Assembly (NCBI GenBank): GCA_964469215.1
Contig: CAYXYB010000001.1
Coordinates: 496,001 to 560,000, forward strand
Origin: SKPS01 sp964469215
GTDB taxonomy: Bacteria; Bacteroidota; Bacteroidia; Bacteroidales; SKPS01
Length of the DNA: 64,000 nt
Direction of reading: 5' to 3'
Shown: positions 26,526 through 35,844 of the stretch, piece after piece
Layout: each line of letters begins with the position of its first letter
Numbering within the stretch: the first letter of the stretch is position 1
The notes under the pieces: model-generated
Databases searched by the model: none
Told to the model about the DNA's origin: nothing
What the model saw: only the letters and a program-made list of their open reading frames with translations
Translations under genes and position numbers: made by a program

Positions 26526-27470
26526 TCAGTCACTTTGTTTACAAAGGCTTTGTTTCGTAGCTTCAAACTCTTCAATGATTTCCCTCATAATCTGTGATGA
26601 GGGCTTGATTTCATCTATCAAACCTGAAACCTGCCCTATCTCGAGTTCACCTTCAACGGTATCTCCTTCAAACATACCCAGAGCTGCTCTTCCTCTGCCA
26701 AGCACTTCAAGCAATTCCTCTTTTGATGCGCCATGGAGTTCCAAAGAAAGGATTCTCTGGGCGAATTCATTGTTAAGGAGTCTCACCGGGATAAGTTTTC
26801 TCATCATCAGCAAGGTGTTTCCCTCACGGGCTTCAACAATTTTTTGTTTGAAAAACTGATGTGCTGATGATTCCTGAGATGCAGCAAAACGGCTTCCTAT
26901 CTGAACACCGTCGGCTCCAAGTGCCATAGCTGCAAGCATTGCTCTTCCTGATCCGATACCTCCTGCTGCTATCAGCGGCATGTCGGTAATCTTCCTTACA
27001 GTGGGAATCAGCACCATGGTTGTTGTTTCCTCCTTGCCATTGTGTCCTCCTGCTTCAAACCCTTCGGCAACAATGGCATCAACTCCGGCTTCGGCACATT
27101 TGGCAGCCCCTTTCGAATTTGCAACCACGTGAGCCACCCTGATTCCATTCTCCTTCAGAAGTGGAGTCCACCTCACCGGATTTCCGGCTGAGGTAAACAC
27201 AGCAGCGACATTCTCTTCCACGCATATCTTAATAAACTCCTCAGAATGATCGAATATGAGAGGTATATTGACCCCAAAGGGTTTGTCAGTGGCCTCTTTG
27301 CACTTGTGTATATGCTCCCTTAATAATGAAGGGTTCATGGAGCCTGAGCCAATAAGGCCGAGACCTCCGGCATTACTTACGGCAGATGCCAGCCGCCAGC
27401 CGCTGCACCATATCATTCCTCCCTGAATGATCGGGTAGCGGATGTTGAAAATTTTTATAATGGGATTCAT
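26526..27470 (-). CDS. Nitronate monooxygenase / FabK-like flavoprotein
   Basis: 314-aa FMN TIM-barrel protein of the nitronate monooxygenase/2-nitropropane dioxygenase family, which also includes enoyl-ACP reductase FabK. Visible: PIIQGGMIWCSGWRLASAVS at the N-terminus, GGLGLIGSGSM, VAEGFEAGGHNG with the catalytic-type His, and the phosphate-binding LIAAGGIGSGRAM with GADGVQIGSRF. Placement inside a beta-oxidation-type cluster leaves an enoyl-thioester reductase or a detoxifying role both open. It is separated from thiolase by a 200-bp hairpin-containing gap, so it may have partly independent expression. Confidence 0.85.
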   Translation of the reverse strand: MNPIIKIFNIRYPIIQGGMIWCSGWRLASAVSNAGGLGLIGSGSMNPSLLREHIHKCKEATDKPFGVNIPLIFDHSEEFIKICVEENVAAVFTSAGNPVRWTPLLKENGIRVAHVVANSKGAAKCAEAGVDAIVAEGFEAGGHNGKEETTTMVLIPTVRKITDMPLIAAGGIGSGRAMLAAMALGADGVQIGSRFAASQESSAHQFFKQKIVEAREGNTLLMMRKLIPVRLLNNEFAQRILSLELHGASKEELLEVLGRGRAALGMFEGDTVEGELEIGQVSGLIDEIKPSSQIMREIIEEFEATKQSLCKQSD

Positions 27471-27490
27471 GTTGTCAAATTATAAGGTAA

Positions 27491-27600
27491 AACACCCTAA
27501 CCCCCCTCTCCGAAAGGAGATAGGGTGTTAAAAAATTTATTAACACACTGAACCGCAACGCTCTCCCCTTCCCTCGGAGGAGAAGGGACCGGGGGTTGAG
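27491..27600. repeat. Intergenic inverted-repeat element
   Basis: Two GC-rich hairpins in the gap between thiolase and the flavoprotein gene. The first pairs AACACCCTA (27491-27499) plus TCTCC (27507-27511) with GGAGA-TAGGGTGTT (27516-27529) around a GAAA loop and a 7-nt bulge. The second pairs CCCTTC (27566-27571) with GAAGGG (27582-27587). It resembles mobile intergenic hairpin elements and may affect mRNA processing within the operon. No second copy was seen in the window. Confidence 0.55.
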
Positions 27601-27670
27601 GTGATTTCTATAACCGGTGATGACATACTTTTTTAAATTTGATGTCACTAGTCGATACAATGAAACCCTG

Positions 27671-28909
27671 TCATGCCTTCTTATAAACAATAGCCACAAG
27701 GGTTTTGTCATCCCCACCCATATTCACTGAAAGTCCGTATGGCCTGTCAGCTGGAATGTTGATCTGTGCATCGCCTGCCTTTCCAGTAAGTTGCTCCCAT
27801 ATTGTTACAGCCTGATGAACACCTGTTGCTCCTGTCGGATGGCCCCAGCCCACAAGGCCACCGGTGGTGTTGAAAGGAACCTTGCCGGAACGCGATGTGT
27901 TACCCTCAATTACAAATTCAGGCCCCTTGCCATGCTCTGCAAACCCTATTGCCTCAATTGACATAATCCCGGCAATGGTAAAACAATCATGACATTCAAC
28001 AGTGGCAATGTCATCTTTGGTAACACCGGCCATCTCAAAGGCTTTTTTAACTGCAACGGCAGTAGTGTCAAGCCTGGTGGGATCTGCCGGGGGCATGGTG
28101 ATATCATTTTCTGCAAGCCCGAACCCTTTTATCTCTACTGCTTCACTCAGAGGTATGCCACACCTTTTAAGTCCCTCTTCCGAAACAACTGCTATTCCGG
28201 ATGCACCATCAGACACTTTTGAGCAGTCGAAAACATTCAGGTGCTCAACAAAGGTTTTTGGGTTGGGCCTCGTTAAACCTACACTCATAAGGTCACCGGT
28301 GTTGTTGTGATATTCCTGGGCAGTTGGGCACAAACGGGCGTTCTCAATTGCATTTTTGTACCAGATAGCCATTGCGTTGCGGACTTTTTCGTAACCAAAC
28401 TTCTCATAATAAACACCTGCCCTGTCGCTGAACTTCCCCGGAAAAAAGTGGGCATGACCCTCTTTACGCTCTTTATACCATCCGGCAGCAGCAAGTATAT
28501 CGGCACCATATACTGCCTTCACGCTATTTTGTACCTCAACCCCTAACACAAGAACAACTTCTGCCGTCTCTGCAAGCACCGACCTGATGGCGGCTGATAG
28601 AGCAAGCGCACCCGTTCCGCAGGCACCTTCTACTCTGATACATGGTTTGTATTTCAGACCCTCATCGATATACGGAAAAAATCCAGCAAGATTGGCTTGT
28701 TTGTTATAACGGGCTGCAATAAAATTTCCAACAACACATTCGTCAACATTTCCTGCACCACCAATAACCTTAAGCACATTTTCTCCTGCCTCTTTCATGT
28801 ATTCTTCAAGGCCGGGTCTCGCTTTCTTGGGATGAAACTCTTTTCTGCCACTACCCATTGAGATGGTGTTGTACCCACCTACCATATATATTTTTCTTCT
28901 TATTTTCAT
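27671..28909 (-). CDS. SCP2-type thiolase (acetyl-CoA acetyltransferase family)
   Basis: 412-aa thiolase-fold enzyme for C-C bond formation or cleavage of 3-ketoacyl-CoA. The nucleophilic Cys is in RVEGACGTGALAL. The SCP2-thiolase signature HDCF is present in VECHDCFTIAG, and the third motif is GWGHPTGATG. The usual C-terminal Cys of classical thiolases is replaced (VNMGGDDK). This puts it with the SCP2/archaeal-like subfamily rather than classical AtoB/Thl. It starts 18 bp downstream of the hydroxyacyl-CoA dehydrogenase stop. In context it would join or split acetyl-CoA and acetoacetyl-CoA, though longer substrates are possible. Confidence 0.88.
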   Translation of the reverse strand: MKIRRKIYMVGGYNTISMGSGRKEFHPKKARPGLEEYMKEAGENVLKVIGGAGNVDECVVGNFIAARYNKQANLAGFFPYIDEGLKYKPCIRVEGACGTGALALSAAIRSVLAETAEVVLVLGVEVQNSVKAVYGADILAAAGWYKERKEGHAHFFPGKFSDRAGVYYEKFGYEKVRNAMAIWYKNAIENARLCPTAQEYHNNTGDLMSVGLTRPNPKTFVEHLNVFDCSKVSDGASGIAVVSEEGLKRCGIPLSEAVEIKGFGLAENDITMPPADPTRLDTTAVAVKKAFEMAGVTKDDIATVECHDCFTIAGIMSIEAIGFAEHGKGPEFVIEGNTSRSGKVPFNTTGGLVGWGHPTGATGVHQAVTIWEQLTGKAGDAQINIPADRPYGLSVNMGGDDKTLVAIVYKKA

Positions 28910-28927
28910 TGTTTTATCCTCCGGGGT

Positions 28928-30265
28928 TTAATTAATATAATCGTTTATCGGTCCATATGCATGGAAAAATCCGGTCAGAAGCACAGTATTCACATCTTCC
29001 GGGTTGTATGCCACCTTTTCTTTCACAAGGTTTTCACCTATCTCTTTTGAACGCCTCAGGTATTCCAGTGCAAGGCGGCATCCTGCTGTGTCTGTATGCT
29101 TCATGTTGTTGAAATATTCTTTAAGGAACGTGTCCTTGTCGTGGTGGCCAACAACTGATTTCCATGGTGCATGCCCTTTTGGCATAGCACCCAGAATAGC
29201 ATCGCATTTTTCTGCAATATCCGTTATGTTAACGTACCCACCTTTGCTGATGTCATATATTCCAGAAGGGCGCCCTTTTTCATATTTCAGGAAACCATCC
29301 TTCTGTGAACCGTCAAAGTTCTGACCACCTTTTACCCTACCCTCCATCATCTTATCCAGAAGCGGACTGTGGATATTCTCGTTGGAAACATAAGGCTTCA
29401 TCACTTTCATGATGAACTGGCAGACGTCTATGCCAACGTAGTCGATAAGCTGGAAAATCCCCATGGGGCGTATCATGAAATCCTGGCTAACCTTGTTAAC
29501 CATGTAAACAGCTTCGGGGAAAGTATGCTCTCCGGTCAATTTTTCCATCAAGCCCATTCCGAAAAGTGCATCCCTCATGAAATGACCATTACCGATGAAG
29601 CCGGCAAAATCATACGAAGGCACCTCAACCTTCCGCATGTTTTTGATGAACCGGGTTACAAATTCCGAAAGTTCCGGTTTTGAGTTTTCAGCCTTGATAA
29701 CTTCCACCAGCTTCTGCACAGCGGGAGGATTGTAAAAATGAACCCCGAGGATCCGCCCGTCAAGACCAGCCTCCTTGTCAAGATAACCGATTGGAATGGA
29801 GGAGGTGTTGGTGAAGAACCATGGTGCGGTCTTGCTGTTATTGTTGATCTGCGAAAACAATTTGATCTTGAGCTCAGGATTCTCACTTGCTGCTTCAAAG
29901 ATTATGTGCGCACTGTATGCAGATTCAATTGTAGTAACAGGGCGAATGATGTTCATCACATCTTTGACATACTCGTCAATTATCTCTGCATTATCAATTA
30001 GGTCAGCTCTGTCTGCATACAGTTCCCTCAGCAGGTTAATTTTCTTTTCGGCCGCTTTCACCAACTGAATCTGCATGTATTTCATCAGCCCTGTAAGTGC
30101 ATTTTCACTTATATCAAGAGCATAAATTATATACTGCTTGTCCTTGTTTTCAGACTTCAGGCTTAAATCTGCCATCTCCATCGAGGTAAGCAGAAGTATT
30201 CCGCTACCCATTTTGCCGGCTGCTCCAAGCACCAGCACTTTCTGCAATCTCTCTTCGTAATTCAT
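28928..30265 (-). CDS. 3-hydroxyacyl-CoA dehydrogenase
   Basis: NAD(P)-dependent dehydrogenase interconverting 3-hydroxyacyl-CoA and 3-ketoacyl-CoA. 445 aa, well above the roughly 285 aa of minimal Hbd. The N-terminal Rossmann motif GAAGKMGSG, the FEAASENPELK region, NTSSIPIGYL and GVHFYNPP, then FIGNGHF mark the two standard domains. The extra C-terminal portion (about 300-445, including GYVNITDIAEKCDAILG) probably includes a second C-terminal-type helical domain. Its neighbours are crotonase upstream and thiolase downstream. Confidence 0.9.
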   Translation of the reverse strand: MNYEERLQKVLVLGAAGKMGSGILLLTSMEMADLSLKSENKDKQYIIYALDISENALTGLMKYMQIQLVKAAEKKINLLRELYADRADLIDNAEIIDEYVKDVMNIIRPVTTIESAYSAHIIFEAASENPELKIKLFSQINNNSKTAPWFFTNTSSIPIGYLDKEAGLDGRILGVHFYNPPAVQKLVEVIKAENSKPELSEFVTRFIKNMRKVEVPSYDFAGFIGNGHFMRDALFGMGLMEKLTGEHTFPEAVYMVNKVSQDFMIRPMGIFQLIDYVGIDVCQFIMKVMKPYVSNENIHSPLLDKMMEGRVKGGQNFDGSQKDGFLKYEKGRPSGIYDISKGGYVNITDIAEKCDAILGAMPKGHAPWKSVVGHHDKDTFLKEYFNNMKHTDTAGCRLALEYLRRSKEIGENLVKEKVAYNPEDVNTVLLTGFFHAYGPINDYIN

Positions 30266-30362
30266 ATTTCTTTGTTTTTGTTTGATAATTAATTACTTAA
30301 AGTCACACGCAATAAAGGCATAGCCAGTATGGTTTCTTTTAAGATCCATCACAGGTTTCTTT

Positions 30363-31130
30363 TTACCAGTTTGGCTTCCTTTTTTCCAGAAAAGCTCTCA
30401 TCCCCTCTTCCCCTTCATTACCGAATAAAGAGCCAAACTCTGACGATTCAAGTTTGCTTCCCTGTTCAAATCCTTTCAGCAAACCCTCTCTTGTTACTTT
30501 TTTGATTTTCTTGACCGCTTTTGGTCCTTTGGATGCAATTTTAGTTGCGATGGCAACAGCTTCGGCAATTAGGTCAGCCGGCTCAACCACTTTTTGCACA
30601 AGGCCAATTCTGTATGCCTCCTCGGCATTAATCATATCTGCAGTATAGAGCAGGTACAGTGCATTTGCCAGTCCGACAAGGCGTGCAAGCCGCTGTGTGC
30701 CGGCATAACCAGGGATAAGGCCAAGGTTAACCTCAGGTTGCCCGAATTTGGCAAAGGTGTTTGCAATCCTGAAATCACATGCCATGGCAAGTTCACATCC
30801 CCCGCCAAGTGCGAAACCATTTACTGCAGCAATTACCGGCATATTGAGCTCCTCCAGCCGGCAAAATGTCGTTTGCCCCTTTTTAGAAAACATTTCTCCC
30901 TGCTCAGAGTTCATGTCTACCATCTCCGAAATGTCTGCTCCAGCAACAAAAGCCTTCCCCTCTCCGGTAATTATTAAGGCCTTAAAAGTTTCCTTCGATT
31001 GTAATTCCGTAAGGAAATGATTCATCTCTTCAAAGAATAATGAGTTCAATGCATTCATTGCCTCCGGACGACTTATTGTCAGTATGACAATATTGTTCTG
31101 ATAATCGGGTTTTAAAATTTTGTAATCCAT
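30363..31130 (-). CDS. Enoyl-CoA hydratase (crotonase)
   Basis: 255-aa crotonase for reversible hydration of crotonyl-CoA to 3-hydroxybutyryl-CoA. Start at 31130 (MDYKILKPDYQNNI); a longer frame from 31196 reads back nearly to the butyrate kinase stop and lacks family similarity. The oxyanion-hole segments are AFVAGADISEM and FALGGGCELAMACDFRIA. Downstream are FGQPEVNLGLIPGYAGTQRL, carrying a catalytic-type Glu, and the C-terminal FLEKRKPNW. Second gene of the cluster after butyrate kinase. Confidence 0.92.
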   Translation of the reverse strand: MDYKILKPDYQNNIVILTISRPEAMNALNSLFFEEMNHFLTELQSKETFKALIITGEGKAFVAGADISEMVDMNSEQGEMFSKKGQTTFCRLEELNMPVIAAVNGFALGGGCELAMACDFRIANTFAKFGQPEVNLGLIPGYAGTQRLARLVGLANALYLLYTADMINAEEAYRIGLVQKVVEPADLIAEAVAIATKIASKGPKAVKKIKKVTREGLLKGFEQGSKLESSEFGSLFGNEGEEGMRAFLEKRKPNW

Positions 31131-31202
31131 TGATATTTGTTTTTGGTTAATATTGGCTTGAAACAGGATAACTTTAGCAAAAATTTCATTTAGCAATTTT
31201 TT

Positions 31203-32276
31203 CTACTGATACTCTTTCACCTCAACTTCATTTCTCAGTACCATATAAGCATTCAATGCGAGAGCCTCCATCTCTCCCTCTCCCGGATACGCCTTAACGG
31301 GGCCAAGATGAGTAACACGCTCAGTAATATCATCAACTATCATGTTGCTGTAGGCAAGTCCGCCGGTAAGCAGAATTCCGTGTACCTTACCCTTAAGCAC
31401 AGTGCTTAAAGCACCGATCTCTTTGGCAACCTGGTAAGTCATAGCCCTGTAGACGAGCATGGCTTTTTCATCTCCGTTCCTGATCCGCTCTTCGATCTCG
31501 ATGGCATCATTTGTTCCAAGATAAGCCGACAGTCCTCCGTGACCTTTGATCTTTTTCAGGATCTCTCCCTTTGTGAAGTTGCCCGAAAAACAAAGTTCAA
31601 CAAGTTGCCCTGCGGGAACACCTCCACTCCTTTCAGGTGACATAGGGCCGTCACCGTTAAGGCCATTGTTTACGTCTATAACTCTGCCCCCGCAATGAGC
31701 CCCAACAGATATACCACCACCCATGTGGCAAACAATCACATTCACATCTTCATATCTCATGCTCAACTCACCTGCGTACCGCCGGGCAATAGCTTTCTGA
31801 TTCAATGCATGCAGAAAACTCCTTCGTGGCAGTTCCGGCATTCCTGAAATACGTGCAATATCCTCCATCTCATCAACACAGGTCGGATCTACAATCACAG
31901 CCAATATATCATCTCCTATTTCCCTGGCCATCTCATATGCTATAACTCCCCCAAGATTCGATTCATGCTCACCCATCGGCGTCTGAAGGTCTTTAAGCAT
32001 CTTTTCGTTTACTTTATAAACACCCCCTTGAATAGGTTTTAACAAACCACCCCTGCCAACAACAATGTCTATCTGTTTCAAATCAATATCTGAGTTCTCG
32101 AGAACAGTTTTTATCATCTCCTTGCGGTATTCAAACTGATCAAAGATTTTGTTGAATCCGGAAAGAACATCCTGTTCATGCTTGACATTTATAAGGAGTG
32201 TACTTTTCAGATTATTGTAAACAGCAATTTTTGTTGATGTGGAACCCGGGTTAATGACAAGGATCGTTTTTTCCAT
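31203..32276 (-). CDS. buk: Butyrate kinase, copy 1
   Basis: Acetokinase-family enzyme that forms butyrate and ATP from butyryl phosphate (or the reverse); branched-chain acids are also used by members. 357 aa from MEKTILVINPGSTSTK; a candidate -7 box (32310-32317) lies inside any longer frame, supporting this start. Motifs: the N-terminal phosphate loop NPGSTSTK, GRGGLLKPIQGGVY, VCHMGGGISVGAHCGG and ILLTGGLAYS. It heads the nine-gene minus-strand cluster and faces icmF across a 176-bp divergent region. A second butyrate kinase lies at 45.1 kb next to ptb. Propionate or isobutyrate kinase activity is possible. Confidence 0.92.
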   Translation of the reverse strand: MEKTILVINPGSTSTKIAVYNNLKSTLLINVKHEQDVLSGFNKIFDQFEYRKEMIKTVLENSDIDLKQIDIVVGRGGLLKPIQGGVYKVNEKMLKDLQTPMGEHESNLGGVIAYEMAREIGDDILAVIVDPTCVDEMEDIARISGMPELPRRSFLHALNQKAIARRYAGELSMRYEDVNVIVCHMGGGISVGAHCGGRVIDVNNGLNGDGPMSPERSGGVPAGQLVELCFSGNFTKGEILKKIKGHGGLSAYLGTNDAIEIEERIRNGDEKAMLVYRAMTYQVAKEIGALSTVLKGKVHGILLTGGLAYSNMIVDDITERVTHLGPVKAYPGEGEMEALALNAYMVLRNEVEVKEYQ

Positions 32277-32309
32277 AGTGTGTTTTGTTGATAGGATATC
32301 ATGCAAATG

Positions 32310-32317
32310 CAAACATA
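32310..32317 (-). promoter_or_regulatory. -7 element for the C4 acyl-CoA cluster
   Basis: TATGTTTG on the minus strand, an exact -7 consensus, 33 bp before the butyrate kinase ATG at 32276. No clear TTTG lies at the expected upstream distance. Confidence 0.4.
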
Positions 32318-32452
32318 GGAATTTGTTTAATTTATTCGACACGATCAATGCTTTGAGCTGAAAAAAAGTTCAACTATAACCAACCTGTCTCAAAAATCCA
32401 TATTTTTACCCTTTCTTTTTGAACAGTATAATCCAAAATACTTTTTTTATAC

Positions 32453-35400
32453 ATGATTGTCAGCGATTTGTACAAACCAAAAAATCATATCAGAATATTA
32501 ACTGCCACATCATTGTTCGATGGTCATGATGCCTCAATTAATGTGATGCGCAGAATAATACAGGCAACAGGCGCAGAGGTGATCCATCTCGGCCACAACC
32601 GGTCTGTTCAGGAAATTGTTGAATGTGCTGTTCAGGAAGATGTTCAGGCTGTAGCAATTACCTCTTATCAAGGGGGGCATATAGAGTTCTTTAAATATAT
32701 GCTCGACAGCTTTCAGCAGAAGGGTTTTGGCCACATTAAGATCTTCGGTGGCGGTGGAGGGGTAATTCTCCCGGATGAGATTATCGAACTGGAAGCTTAT
32801 GGCATTACAAAGATCTATTCTCCCGATGATGGAAGAGCAATGGGATTGCAGGGTATGATAAACGATTTGCTCATCAAATCCGATTTTCCACGTGGAAAAG
32901 ATATCGATGTCAGCATCGATGACATTACAAATCGTGACTTCAGAGCTGTTTCCCTCCTCATCTCAGCAGTCGAAAATTACCCTGATGAAAATGCAGTACT
33001 TATCGCTGAATCAGACAAGCTTGCAAATGTTTCCGGGGTGCCTGTACTGGGTGTAACAGGAACAGGTGGCTCCGGAAAATCTTCACTGGTCGACGAATTT
33101 ATCAGAAGGTTTATCTCTGACTTTAAAGACAAAACCATCGGAGTTATTTGTGTTGATCCTTCTAAACGAAAAACCGGCGGTGCCTTGCTGGGTGACCGGA
33201 TTAGGATGAATTCCGTTAACAATCCGGGAGTTTATGTCAGATCTATGGCAACGCGGCAGTCAAACCTTGCACTGTCGAAATATGTGAAAGAAGCTATTAA
33301 TGTTCTTAAAGCGGCCGGATTCGACCTTGTGGTACTCGAAACTTCAGGTATTGGCCAGTCAGATACTGAAATTGTTGAACATAGTGACCTGTGCCTCTAT
33401 GTAATGACACCCGAATTTGGAGCACCATCCCAGCTCGAGAAAATTGATATGCTTGAATACGCCGATATCATTGCCCTCAATAAATTCGATAAAAGGGGTG
33501 GTCTCGATGCACTCAGGGATGTAAAGAAACAGTTCCAGCGAAATCATAAAATGTTTGATAAAGATATAGAGTCAATGCCTGTTTTTGGAACCATTGCCTC
33601 ACAGTTCAATGATGCAGGAGTAAACCAATTCTATACTGCCCTTATTGAATTGCTGAACAGTAGAATGGGTACATCTTTTATCTCAGAAAACCCTTTAAAA
33701 GGCGAAATTCCCGACAAAATCTACATTATCCCACCAAAACGGGTGAGATATCTTTCGGAAATTGCCGAAACAATTAGAGATTACAATACTTGGGCAGAAA
33801 AACAGTCCGACATAGCTCAGCAGATCTATGCTCTGAAAAAAACCATTGACCTTTTTAATACAGTTGATAAACCGGCAAATGATCATGAGATTGAACTTCT
33901 GAATCAAAAGCAAAAAGAACTTGAAAAGATACTGGAGGATGGCAACCATAAGATCATTGATAACTGGGAAGCGAAGGTAAAAGCTTACAAGGATGAATTC
34001 TACGTTTTTAAAGTCCGTGACAAGGAGCTTAAGATAAAGACTCATACAAAAACCTTGTCGCATCTTGATATCCCTAAAATTTCGATGCCTAAATATAAAG
34101 GGTGGGGCGACATATTAAAATGGAATCTTAAGGAAAATGTTCCCGGGGAGTTCCCCTTTGTTGCAGGAGTGTTCCCTTTTAAAAGGGAAGGGGAGGATCC
34201 TACCAGGATGTTTGCCGGAGAAGGTGGCCCGGAAAGGACCAACAAACGATTCCACTATCTGTCGCAGGGTATGCCGGCAAAAAGGCTCTCTACCGCCTTC
34301 GACTCTGTCACCCTCTATGGAAACGATCCCGACCTGAGACCCGATATCTACGGAAAAATAGGCAACTCAGGTGTGTCAATCTGCTGTCTGGATGATGCCA
34401 AGAAGTTATACTCAGGGTTCAACCTCTGCAACCCTTCAACTTCAGTGTCAATGACCATAAACGGGCCGGCACCAATGCTCGTGGGTTTCTTCCTCAATGC
34501 TGCAATTGATCAGCAATGTGAAATTTATATAAAGGAAAACGGCCTTGAACATCAGATCAGAAAAAAAATTGATTTGATTTTCATGCAAAAGGGTGTTCCC
34601 AGACCAGAATATCGGGGGACATTGCCTGACGGCAACGATGGCCTCGGGCTTATGTTACTTGGAGTTACAGGTGATGAAGTGCTGCCACACGAAGTATATG
34701 AAAACATTAAAAAATGCACCCTCTCTGTTGTAAGAGGTACAGTGCAGGCAGATATCCTGAAAGAAGACCAGGGTCAGAACACCTGCATCTTCTCAACCGA
34801 TTTTGCCCTGAAAATGATGGGCGATGTTCAGGAGTATTTTATCGAAAAGGATGTGCACAACTTCTACTCGGTTTCAATATCGGGATATCATATTGCTGAA
34901 GCCGGGGCAAATCCGATATCCCAACTTGCTTTCACCCTTGCCAATGGCTTCACCTATGTTGAATACTATCTATCAAGGGGTATGGATATCAATAAATTTG
35001 CTCCTAACCTGTCGTTTTTCTTTTCAAATGGAATTGATATTGAATTCTCGGTAATAGGAAGAGTTGCACGCGGTATATGGTCTAAAGCTATCAGAAACAA
35101 ATACCATGGTAACAACCGTTCCCAGCAGCTTAAATATCACATCCAAACCTCAGGACGTTCATTGCATGCCCAGGAGATCGGTTTCAACGACATTCGTACT
35201 ACACTACAAGCCCTCTATGCTATCTACGACAACTGTAACTCGCTTCATACCAACGCATACGATGAAGCAATCACAACACCTACCGAAGAATCCGTACGTA
35301 GGGCAATGGCAATACAAATGATTATTAACCATGAACTCGGACTTGCAAAAAACCAGAATCCTCTTCAGGGATCTTTTATCATCGAAGAACTGTCTGAACT

Positions 35401-35833
35401 TGTTGAAGAGGCAGTGCTCTCTGAATTTGACCGCATCTCTGAAAGAGGAGGTGTCCTCGGAGCAATGGAGACAGCTTATCAGCGAAGCAAAATACAGGAA
35501 GAATCCCTTTATTATGAGCAGCTTAAACATACAGGTGAACTGCCAATTATGGGGGTTAACACCTTCCTGTCTCCTGAAGGGTCTCCCACCATTCTGCCCG
35601 ATGAAGTTATAAGATCTACTCCTGAAGAAAAACAATATCAGATAGACATGCTTCAAAATCTGCACAAGTTCCGCAATACCGAAGCGGAAAAGGCATTAAC
35701 TGATCTTCAACACAGTGCTGTAAGAAATGAGAACATCTTCGGCCGGATAATGGAAGCAACCAAATATTGCTCAATAGGACAAATCACACAGGCTCTGTAC
35801 GAAGTTGGCGGGCAGTATAGAAGAAATATGTAA
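32453..35833 (+). CDS. icmF: Fused isobutyryl-CoA mutase IcmF
   Basis: Adenosylcobalamin enzyme interconverting isobutyryl-CoA and n-butyryl-CoA, with its G-protein chaperone built in. 1126 aa. The B12-binding domain (about 10-140) contains the DGHDAS cobalamin motif (from residue 23) and the later FGGGGGV loop. The MeaI-like GTPase domain (about 165-430) has P-loop GTGGSGKSS (about 202-210) and NKFDKRGG. A linker leads to the mutase (beta/alpha)8 domain (about 560-1126). Substrate residues are isobutyryl type: Phe587 in RMFAGEGG, where methylmalonyl-CoA mutase has Tyr, and Gln775 in GQNTCIF, where it has Arg. It is divergent from the butyrate cluster, so branched and straight C4 acids are connected here. 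Confidence 0.96.
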   Translation: MIVSDLYKPKNHIRILTATSLFDGHDASINVMRRIIQATGAEVIHLGHNRSVQEIVECAVQEDVQAVAITSYQGGHIEFFKYMLDSFQQKGFGHIKIFGGGGGVILPDEIIELEAYGITKIYSPDDGRAMGLQGMINDLLIKSDFPRGKDIDVSIDDITNRDFRAVSLLISAVENYPDENAVLIAESDKLANVSGVPVLGVTGTGGSGKSSLVDEFIRRFISDFKDKTIGVICVDPSKRKTGGALLGDRIRMNSVNNPGVYVRSMATRQSNLALSKYVKEAINVLKAAGFDLVVLETSGIGQSDTEIVEHSDLCLYVMTPEFGAPSQLEKIDMLEYADIIALNKFDKRGGLDALRDVKKQFQRNHKMFDKDIESMPVFGTIASQFNDAGVNQFYTALIELLNSRMGTSFISENPLKGEIPDKIYIIPPKRVRYLSEIAETIRDYNTWAEKQSDIAQQIYALKKTIDLFNTVDKPANDHEIELLNQKQKELEKILEDGNHKIIDNWEAKVKAYKDEFYVFKVRDKELKIKTHTKTLSHLDIPKISMPKYKGWGDILKWNLKENVPGEFPFVAGVFPFKREGEDPTRMFAGEGGPERTNKRFHYLSQGMPAKRLSTAFDSVTLYGNDPDLRPDIYGKIGNSGVSICCLDDAKKLYSGFNLCNPSTSVSMTINGPAPMLVGFFLNAAIDQQCEIYIKENGLEHQIRKKIDLIFMQKGVPRPEYRGTLPDGNDGLGLMLLGVTGDEVLPHEVYENIKKCTLSVVRGTVQADILKEDQGQNTCIFSTDFALKMMGDVQEYFIEKDVHNFYSVSISGYHIAEAGANPISQLAFTLANGFTYVEYYLSRGMDINKFAPNLSFFFSNGIDIEFSVIGRVARGIWSKAIRNKYHGNNRSQQLKYHIQTSGRSLHAQEIGFNDIRTTLQALYAIYDNCNSLHTNAYDEAITTPTEESVRRAMAIQMIINHELGLAKNQNPLQGSFIIEELSELVEEAVLSEFDRISERGGVLGAMETAYQRSKIQEESLYYEQLKHTGELPIMGVNTFLSPEGSPTILPDEVIRSTPEEKQYQIDMLQNLHKFRNTEAEKALTDLQHSAVRNENIFGRIMEATKYCSIGQITQALYEVGGQYRRNM

Positions 35834-35844
35834 CTGTTTTCAAT

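Noticed and set aside
30363..31196. Longer crotonase start at 31196
   Set aside because: The extra 22 residues lack family similarity, and the MDYKILKP start at 31130 fits crotonase length.
32418..32446. Promoter for icmF (TTTG with TACTTTTT)
   Set aside because: The spacer is 17 bp and the -7 box is imperfect; the predicted start would coincide with the ATG. Not strong enough to list.
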